Positions 17,001-23,700 of a stretch of DNA of 40,672 bases are shown here, piece by piece. The stretch spans positions 1 through 40,672 of the forward strand of contig JACPHD010000007.1 in assembly GCA_016188785.1 (NCBI GenBank), given 5' to 3'. Under the pieces are notes generated by a model. It worked only from the letters and a program-made list of their open reading frames with translations, made no database searches and was not told the DNA's origin. Position 1 is the stretch's first letter. Every line of letters begins with the position of its first letter. The position numbers and the translations under genes are program-made. Source of the DNA: Parcubacteria group bacterium (GTDB lineage Bacteria; Patescibacteriota; Patescibacteriia; Patescibacteriales; GWC2-42-12).

Positions 17001-17691
17001 CGCCTGACGAAACATCAATTAAAGCGGCAACAGCGCCGGTAATTGCCACACCTTCGGTTGGTTTGGCAATCGTCGCGGTAATAATATCAGTCAGCTTGAA
17101 TCTGTTGGCAGCTAAAGCCGCTTCATTAGCGATCTTTGAAGCCGTGCCGTCAGCATTGATGTAAAACACATCAGGCGAGGCGCCAAACTTGACTAAACTG
17201 CCCTGTGGATAAGCGGTCGCGCTTACAATGGACACGCTAATCTTGTAGTTAGTAAAAAAAGCATCTGGCACGTCAATAATCCGTTTGTTCCACATACTGC
17301 CGTATAAAGTCGCGGCTGTCGCTTCATCAGGAATAGCTAATAAATTGCCATTCGCGGTTACGGCATAGACTTTCGGATTAGTAGTAATTTTAACTAATTT
17401 AGTGCCTGGTCTTACAGTGACATTAGCTCCTAATGGTAGCGCTTCTAACTCGCTTTGAGGAATAGTTACCACTCCGGAGAAGTCCGAGTACCAGGAAAAA
17501 TAAGTTTGCTCATTAGGGAAAACATATCTTTTGCCGTCAGCGGCCAAGTAATAAACGGACGAGAGTCCGCTCATCTTGATTAAGTCACCGGCTACAGCGA
17601 CAGCGCCGGCCTCAGGGGCCACGACTACGCTCATTGATAGAACCGTGACAAAAATTACACCGGCGGCAAAAATTTTCTTAAATCTTTCCAT
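14089..17691 (-). CDS. S-layer-like secreted protein, 1200 aa, Thr/Ala/Gly-rich
   Basis: Signal peptide MERFKKIFAAGVIFVTVLSMSVVVAPEAGAVA; N-terminal repeats (SSVYYLAADGKRYVFPNEQTYFSWY / PKVYAVTANGNLLAIPDEATAATLYG / PDVFYINADGTASKIANEAA), then many beta-rich domains. Confidence 0.75.
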   Translation of the reverse strand: MERFKKIFAAGVIFVTVLSMSVVVAPEAGAVAVAGDLIKMSGLSSVYYLAADGKRYVFPNEQTYFSWYSDFSGVVTIPQSELEALPLGANVTVRPGTKLVKITTNPKVYAVTANGNLLAIPDEATAATLYGSMWNKRIIDVPDAFFTNYKISVSIVSATAYPQGSLVKFGASPDVFYINADGTASKIANEAALAANRFKLTDIITATIAKPTEGVAITGAVAALIDVSSGAGGVAGAGTGLTAALAADTPASATVITDTTAVTGNGQANVSFVKVNFTAAADGDVKVKNLKFKRTGISADTDLDNLYLYDGATRLTDGSSISSNFVTFNNASGLFTVAKGTTKSITLVGDMNFAATSGKTIGFGVVAATDVVTDGAAVSGTFPASGNLMSTANATDLGKLTFTSGSFNIPTGVDTSITPANDQEVWRFTLQSTSQELKVERLKMTAVGSIQLTDLKNLKLSISGAQVGPIVAAMTTGNVVDFDLTAAPLVVPKGSSKTVSVRADITNGSTRTFYMSFQNQQDIIVKDASYNVYIEPYQAGTFTVIKPGSSANWLIAAGDLAVSRASNSPTNDVAVDATNQTLAIFDFTASGEDIKVQNLDIQANIVGGANGGILNGKVVVTGAKDTAADTQLGTTKNLTEATDVNFTFGSTFIVKAGTTAKVKIVGDVKTTTSTSYAGGETVAITIGTGSSNVQRMTSLGTLNRPATDTTAFILNITSAALTATKFSGFGNQTVAAGTNDAKLSSFVIGAGAAEGVTVNSITIALTAANANSSTITRMYIKDHATGAALGDIKTSISTSNIYTVSFNLAASNGKVIDLYGDIKSGANVGSWIANVSADGVGLNTSKAVTGGSATNAMQTITVGSGSLTATNGAKPTAAILIGGSTGNNLAQFTFSAANEGFTIDKLKLKVPNNFATSTTGITIKYRDKAGATQQSTQVLAFAAADVSATATYAGLTLYVPANGSANLDVYVDLTSVGTGAGASGASGAITFDWNEGFNATGDSGTSVTTVGSADLTNNTFYVRKSKPTFALLDAGTAPTTRLFKFSVVADNAGNIDIKQLAFNFVTSSATITSVKLFDSQGTALTTTGLTPTWNGTSANVSLLDSAIDDTVETIGPVAVTYEVRGTVSSFVKNTSTITVSFAADTTAGATVGAFTAGADGTYTANEGNIWSDRSASAHTTATADWTNGFLLKDMTTSQSF

Positions 17692-17761
17692 AGAAAATTT
17701 ATCCTTTCTCGCTTTTTAAATTATCTTAAAAGCAAGTTGATTAATTAATTTTGGTGAAACC

Positions 17762-17816
17762 TCTCGCGTCGCGAGATCGACCTTTTAGTTTTACCGCAAT
17801 CCGCTTAATGCGGATT
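17762..17816 (-). promoter_or_regulatory. Two stable hairpins in the 5' leader of the S-layer-like gene
   Basis: AATCCGC-TTAAT-GCGGATT (17798-17816) and TCTCGCG-T-CGCGAGA (17762-17776), both downstream of the putative promoter. Confidence 0.6.
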
Positions 17817-17824
17817 AGACAGCT

Positions 17825-17852
17825 ATTATATGAATAATTGCTCGCTAATCAA
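17825..17852 (-). promoter_or_regulatory. Sigma70-type promoter for the S-layer-like gene
   Basis: Minus-strand TTGATT - 16 nt - TATAAT; implies a ~125-nt leader. Confidence 0.6.
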
Positions 17853-17896
17853 CACTAACCGATATAATTTAAATTTCTAAAAAATTAACTTCAAAA

Positions 17897-18015
17897 ATTT
17901 ACAAATTTTCAATGACCAATTTTCAATGAATTTTCAATTATTTAATTTTCAATTGAAAATTAAAAATTAAATAATTTAATCATTATTTGAAAATTGAAAA
18001 TTGGGATTTGAAAAT
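17897..18015. repeat. AT-rich inverted-repeat array (CAATTTTCAATGAATTTTCAAT...ATTTAATTTTCAATTGAAAATT...)
   Basis: Same unit and order as 12419-12524. Confidence 0.75.
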
Positions 18016-18860
18016 TAATTTGTGCTCGTTGCCGTTTCGCTCTCACCTTTAACCCGTCCAGAGCTTGCCGAAGGAACCTGGCCGTCTTTATCTGCCTGGC
18101 TAATTACTTTATTAACTTCCTCCAATTTATCAATGCTTTGATTATAATTTTTTTGATCAAATAATTCTTCCGCTTCTTCCAGGGCTTTATCCGGAGTAGT
18201 CGTGGCCGCCGGCTTAACCGGTTCAGAAATTTCCATTCTTTGATTATTCTTGCCTAAATTGGCTCCGAAAACTTCCGGCTCTTCTTTATTTTCTTCATTT
18301 TCTTTATTCTTATTTTCAGCCGCTTTGATCGTAGTTAGCCTGTTTTTAACCTGTTTGATTTCTTTTTTAAAGTCTTGCGATAATTGTTTTACTTTTTCAC
18401 CTTGCTTATCAGCCGGCTCTTTAGCCTCTTCTAAAACTTGAGTTATTTCTTTGGCTCGGTTGGCGGCGAATTCCAAACCCAATTTAACTTTATCTTTTTC
18501 ATTAAAAGTTATAACTAGCTGGGTTTTTTCGCTGATAATTTTGGCGATATATAACGAGTCGCCGGGTTTGGAATTTTTTGCAGCATAAACTCCGCCGATG
18601 CCAATTACTAGAATCAAGACGCTGATTAAAGCCGTTACCCAAACCGATTTAGACATGTCAATAAAAATTTTACCCGGCATAATAGTCTGCCAAATTATTC
18701 TTAAATTTGATTCTGATTTATTGGCCGTGGCGCCGGCGGAAATCTGGCTATGCAAAATCTCCCGATAATTTTTCTTCCAATCATCATCGGGTTTAATGGT
18801 TTTTAAATTATTTAATTTTTTGATAAGTTCTTTTTCGTTCACCCCGTTAGAAGTTTGCAT
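18015..18860 (-). CDS. DUF5667-like single-pass membrane protein (putative anti-sigma or sigma-linked factor)
   Basis: TM VWVTALISVLILVIGIGGVYAA followed by KNSKPGDSLYIAKIISEKTQLVITFNEKDKVKLGLEFAANRAKEI; adjacent to a sigma factor. Confidence 0.7.
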   Translation of the reverse strand: MQTSNGVNEKELIKKLNNLKTIKPDDDWKKNYREILHSQISAGATANKSESNLRIIWQTIMPGKIFIDMSKSVWVTALISVLILVIGIGGVYAAKNSKPGDSLYIAKIISEKTQLVITFNEKDKVKLGLEFAANRAKEITQVLEEAKEPADKQGEKVKQLSQDFKKEIKQVKNRLTTIKAAENKNKENEENKEEPEVFGANLGKNNQRMEISEPVKPAATTTPDKALEEAEELFDQKNYNQSIDKLEEVNKVISQADKDGQVPSASSGRVKGESETATSTN

Positions 18861-18924
18861 AATATTTATAATTGCGATTATCCCGTTAGGTACATTTTTC
18901 CCAGAAACTTCTAACGGGGTTCAT
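18841..18924 (-). repeat. ACCCCGTTAGAAGTTT/AAACTTCTAACGGGGT inverted repeat spanning a mini-ORF and the start codon of the DUF5667-like gene
   Basis: Arms 18841-18856 and 18905-18920, 16/16 bp; mini-ORF MNPVRSFWEKCT* at 18924-18886 (minus); main ORF begins MQTSNGV. Confidence 0.9.
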
Positions 18925-18933
18925 ATTTGAAAA

Positions 18934-19497
18934 TTAAATTTCTTTATTCACGAGCTCTTTTAGCGCTCCCACCGCCCGAAAAATTAACACCCTGACATTG
19001 CCTTTGGTCTTATCTAAAATCTCGGCGATCTCTTTGATTGAAAGTTCGTTGACGAAACGTAAAATTATTACCTCGCGATACTCATCTTTTAATTCCGGCA
19101 ATTTAGTTTCTAAAACCAAAAGATCAAATTTTAATTCCATGGCTTTGGCTATGTTTAGTTTGTCATCAATAATTTCAATCCTGTTATCAACGTCCAGGCT
19201 CATAACTTCTCTGTCTTTATTTTTTCTATAATGATCAATGATTAAATTTCTGGCGATTTTATAGAGCAGAGCTTTTAAAGTTTTTGGCTCTTTTAAACTG
19301 TTTTCCAAAATATAGCTCCAAGTTTTTAAAAAAACGGCTGAACATAAATCTTCGGCTTCTTCCCGACTGCCTACTTTAAAATAAATAAATCTATAAAGCT
19401 GATCTATATATAAATCATAAGCCTTAATAAAGGCTTGTTTGTCGTTTTTTTTAATTTTGTATAATAACAATTTTTCTTCTATTTTGCCGATGTTCAT
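18934..19497 (-). CDS. Sigma-70 family (ECF-like) RNA polymerase sigma factor
   Basis: DLYIDQLYRFIYFKVGSREEAEDLCSAVFLKTW (region 2), LPELKDEYREVIILRFVNELSIKEIAEILDKTKGNVRVLIFRAVGALKELV (region 4). Confidence 0.93.
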   Translation of the reverse strand: MNIGKIEEKLLLYKIKKNDKQAFIKAYDLYIDQLYRFIYFKVGSREEAEDLCSAVFLKTWSYILENSLKEPKTLKALLYKIARNLIIDHYRKNKDREVMSLDVDNRIEIIDDKLNIAKAMELKFDLLVLETKLPELKDEYREVIILRFVNELSIKEIAEILDKTKGNVRVLIFRAVGALKELVNKEI

Positions 19498-19750
19498 TTT
19501 AATTATACTTAATTATACGAAAAAAATTAGTTATTGTTACAGTAAATAATAAACAATAGCTATTTATAGCTATAATGTTGGATTCAGCCCAGCGGATATA
19601 TCAAGCATAATAACATATAGATGGGTAAAAAGCAAAATGACAAATCCAAATATAAAAAATTGATTTATTTGTCATTTGTCATTGGAAATTTGTCATTATT
19701 TAAGATACTCTTGCCTTTTTAAAAGTAATATGTAAAAATATAAATATATT

Positions 19751-19873
19751 ACTTTAGTCTAATATGACGTGGACTTTGGCTAGATTATAAAATAATAAGA
19801 CTTTAGTCTACATTGTTGTAGACTAAAGTCTTATTATTCATAAACTTAAGTCTACATTATTGTGGACTTAACT
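19751..19873 (+). promoter_or_regulatory. Three tandem imperfect palindromes (operator-like), the last ending 2 nt before the HTH gene start
   Basis: actttagtctaatatgacgtggactttggc (19751), actttagtctacattgttgtagactaaagt (19800), acttaagtctacattattgtggacttaact (19844). Confidence 0.75.
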
Positions 19874-19875
19874 AT

Positions 19876-20160
19876 ATGGCAGAAGAAAAAACTCAAATCC
19901 AACCAAATAATAAAAAATTTGATAATAATGAGATTAAAACTCCTATTTGGCTTTCTGTTTCCGAAGCCGCCAAGATCGGCGGTGTTCAGACAAAAACTAT
20001 CCGCCGCGCCATCCAATATAATAAAGTTAAATATAAAATAATCAGCAACCGCTATTCAATTGACCTAGCTTCCTTAATAGCTTTACTGCAAACCAAAACT
20101 AAATTAAAAAATAAACTAAATCAATTCGGACTGGGCCAATATGTGGATAAGTGGAAATAA
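19876..20160 (+). CDS. Small HTH (MerR/excisionase-type) DNA-binding protein
   Basis: PIWLSVSEAAKIGGVQTKTIRRAIQYNKVKYKIISNRYSIDLASLIALL. Confidence 0.8.
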   Translation: MAEEKTQIQPNNKKFDNNEIKTPIWLSVSEAAKIGGVQTKTIRRAIQYNKVKYKIISNRYSIDLASLIALLQTKTKLKNKLNQFGLGQYVDKWK

Positions 20161-20251
20161 ATGAAAATGACAAATGACAAATTTTCAATGACAAAACTAT
20201 GAAAGTTGTCCGAAACAAACTATCCTAAAAGCGCCGTCCAGACTGTCCGAG

Positions 20252-20377
20252 AACTGTCATTCCGACCCCGCACTTGATGCGGGGGAGGAATCGCTTAAAG
20301 GTAGAAACTGCTAATTTAAGGGATTTCTCCCCCGCGGATGCGTGGTCAAAATGACAAAAAATGAATTCTCGGACAGT
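20252..20377. repeat. Nested palindrome (CTGTCCGAGAA ... TTCTCGGACAG enclosing GTCATTCCGACCCCGCACTTGATGCGGGGGAGGAATC ... GGGATTTCTCCCCCGCGGATGCGTGGTCAAAATGAC)
   Basis: Outer and inner inverted arms read directly. Confidence 0.8.
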
Positions 20378-20435
20378 TGCCAGAAAAAATATTCGAACAA
20401 TCTATTATTTTAAAAACTATTTAATTATATTTTTC

Positions 20436-20464
20436 TTGTGGTGCGGATATTTTTATGTTATAAT
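20436..20464 (+). promoter_or_regulatory. Sigma70-type promoter
   Basis: TTGTGG - 17 nt - TATAAT. Confidence 0.65.
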
Positions 20465-20470
20465 TATAAA

Positions 20471-20600
20471 ATAAAACAATTTAATCCCCATGCATGTTTT
20501 ATTTTATATTATTATTTTTCCAGCCTAAGCTGAAAAAACTTTTTATTTTACATATTATAAATTATAAAATCGGCTAATTTTTTAATTGGCCGATTTTTTG
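20471..20600 (+). ncRNA. Candidate ~130-nt sRNA or leader/attenuator upstream of the giant surface protein
   Basis: Starts ~7 nt after the -10 box at 20459-20464; ends in hairpin AAAATCGGCTAA-TTTTT-TTGGCCGATTTTTT with a T-run. Confidence 0.45.
20567..20600 (+). terminator. Rho-independent terminator/attenuator
   Basis: aaaatcggctaattttttaattggccgatttttt. Confidence 0.75.
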
Positions 20601-20622
20601 TTATTAAATTTTCATGAAAACT

Positions 20623-20702
20623 ATGAACCCCGTTAGAAATTTATTCTAAAACGAGGTTTATAAAAAACGAACTTATGATAAACAAAATTTCTAACGGGGT
20701 GA
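20623..20702 (+). repeat. ACCCCGTTAGAAATTT/AAATTTCTAACGGGGT inverted repeat spanning a mini-ORF and the start codon of the giant gene
   Basis: Arms 20627-20642 and 20685-20700, 16/16 bp; mini-ORF MNPVRNLF* at 20623-20649; main ORF begins MINKISNGV at 20675. Confidence 0.9.
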
Positions 20703-23700
20703 AAACATTTAAAAATCTGGCAAAAAAATTCGTGGTTGGTTTAACCATAACCGCGACTGTGCTTTGGAGCATGAGTTCTTCCTTATTAATTCCAACCTTG
20801 CCGGCTAAGGCCGCTTTAATCAGTCCTAACGTCATCGGCTTAATCAACGGTAATTTCCCTGACGCTCCCATTAAGGCCAGTTCGGCAGCTACGGCGATTG
20901 TTAAATTAAATATCTCTGCTTCGGCGGCCAATCAGACCCTGCAAGCGGTTACCGTAGCTTTTACCACCAGTCCGGGAACTTTTGCTACTACCACTTTAGC
21001 TAATATCACAGCTAACACCAGTTCTGGCGTAGCTTTATATAATGATTCTGCCGGCAATGTAGGCAGTTTAGTCGCCACCTCAACAACCGGCTGGACCGGC
21101 CTGACCAGTAATATCACCTTAACGCCCCAGCCGGCAATTTCCATCGGCACGGCCACCAGCACTTTTTATGTGGTGATCAGAACTTCAGGCACAGCCGCGA
21201 ATAATTACCAAATTATGGCCACGATTCCGGCTAATAGCGTAATTACTTCTAATGGCAGTGGCCCGGCCGCCGACTACACGGCCAATTCATTCAGAGTGGA
21301 CACGGCTGTGCCAAGTATTACCAGTGTTACCGGTAATAGCGGCAGTCCTAATTTAACCGTAACCTTTTCCGAGCCGGTGCAGAAATCTGGCGGCGGCGCT
21401 TTAACCGCCAATCAATTTACTTTTGTTGACAATGGCACTACCACCGGCCACAGCACCAGTACGGCCTCTCATATGGCTGGACACCCGGTTGCCACCGTAA
21501 CTTTAACCGCTAATACAGACTCGGGCGATTTTGACGGCACACCCAGCACTTTGGCGGCCGCCACTAGCACCATTACTGATATGGCCGGCAACGTGGTCGC
21601 GCCTACGGCCGTGCCTCTGACCAGCCCGATTACCATTACCACTTATGTGGTGCCTACGGCCACGACCACGGCGGTTTATTCGGCCAGCAACCCTTTAGTA
21701 ACTTTCGCGGCTACCGGCGGCAATGGCATTTATACTTGGAGCGATGTTGGTACCAGCCTGACGCCGACTAGTTTATCTTTAAGCGCCGGCGGCGTGCTTA
21801 CCGGCACCGCCACCAGCTCTATGGGCAACTACCAGGTGCTAATAAAAGTAGCGGACAATGCGGTTCCCGCAGCCAGCACCACTAAAAATTTTACTATCAA
21901 TGTGGGCACTGCCGGCGGCGCCGTGCCTGGCATATCCAATATCACTCCAGGCGGCGGCGCGACCAGCACAACTCCTACCTTAACCATTACCGGCAGTAAT
22001 ACTAATTTTTCCTCTGCCAGCGTAGTTACGTTTACTATGCCACAGGGTGTCAATGGAACCGTTGGTATAACTGGCAACGGCGCAGTATCAGCTATCAGCG
22101 CCACTTCTCTGTCCGTGCCAATTACCATAGCGGCCGGAGCCACGGTCGGCGCTAGAGACGTTAAAGTTACTACTGGCTCACAAATTGTTTTTATGCCGTC
22201 CGGCTTTAGCGTATTTGCCGGCGGCGGCGCGACCGGTTTGGGTTTAAATTTACCAACCGATGCGGCCACTAATGTTTCAGTAACTCAAGGCTCGCCCAAT
22301 TTTAATTTTAATCCTTCTACCAACGCGGGCGTTAATTCTTATCGCCTGACCATAAAACCTAATTCTGATTTTTCCGGCACAGCTTTATGGGATTATGTTT
22401 TTCCCATTCCGGCCCTAATGTCTACTAGCCATTGCGGCGCTTCAACTTGTAATGTGAGTTTCGGCGCCGGGCAATTTATGCCCATCACTCAAGCCACTCA
22501 ATTAGCCGCCAATACCACTTATTATTGGAATGTCCGCACTTATTCGCAAATGCCTGGCAACGTTAGCGATTCAAACGTGCCCTTAGAAATGACCGCGGTG
22601 CGCAGTTTCACTTCCACTGCTGAAATTGCCGACAATGCTCCGCCTTCAATTGACCACCAGCCGATTTTCTCGGCCCAGGCCAGCACGGCTTTAAATATTT
22701 TCGCCCGCGTCATGGATAACATCGCTAATGCCAGCACCACGCCGGCTTTAACCACTAAAGTCTTGTACTGCGCTACGGCCGGCTGTACGCCGACCGACGC
22801 CACCGGCTCATCCACGGCGATTTCTATTGGCAACGGTTATTTTAAATATACTATTCCGGCTGGAGCTAGCGGTGTGGGCGCGGCCGGCGCGCTTGTCCGT
22901 TATTGGCTCCAGGCTAATGACGGCACCAATACTACCTGGTATAAAAATACTGGCGATGCGCCGTTCCAACTTACTACTGCGGCCGCCGGTTCAGCCACTA
23001 TTACCGGCACAGTGATGGATAACGCGGGCACACCCGCGGCCATTCTCGGCGCCACCGTCTCTATAAAAGGCACCGGCTTTAACACTACCACGGCCGCAGA
23101 CGGCACTTATACTTTAAGTAATCTTTCTCCGGGAACTTATGATATCGTAGCGGTTAGAACCGGTTATACCGACAGCATCATAAACGGTATACCGGCCGGA
23201 GCCACTGGCATTAACTTTACCCTGTATTCGGGCGGCGGCGGCGGCTTTGGCGGCGATACCACCAGGCCGCACCTTAAATTTAGCGGCCCGCCGGATAATG
23301 GTATGGCTCCGGGCAATGATTCTAACTTTAAAATTTTTATGGCTTTTGATAAAGCCATGAATCAAACCGTCATAACTAACAGCGGTAATATAACGGTCAA
23401 CTCGCTTAATCCCCTGACCGGCGCTTTAACTAATATCACGGCTAGCGGCACTCTAACTTATTATCAAAACGCTCCGCCAGCCGGCGCGCCCGCGGAAAAC
23501 AATTTAGCCATCTGGTCCTTAACTAGCCCCAATACTTTTGGCGATAATAAAACCATTGTGGTGAAAATAACGCCAAGCGTGGCGGATACGGCCAATAATG
23601 CCATTCAGGGCAACCAGCCGGACGGCTCTTATGCTTTTTCTTTTACTACTAATAAGGTAGCCGACTTTACCAGCTTTAACACCAGCACTGGCGCTTTCTC

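Noticed and set aside
14118-17164. Multiple ORFs on the opposite strand to the S-layer-like gene (e.g. 14396-14632, 14924-15289, 16430-17164)
   Set aside because: Low-complexity Val/Ala/Leu-rich shadow ORFs caused by Thr/Ala/Gly-rich codons on the real strand; no start signals or domain motifs.
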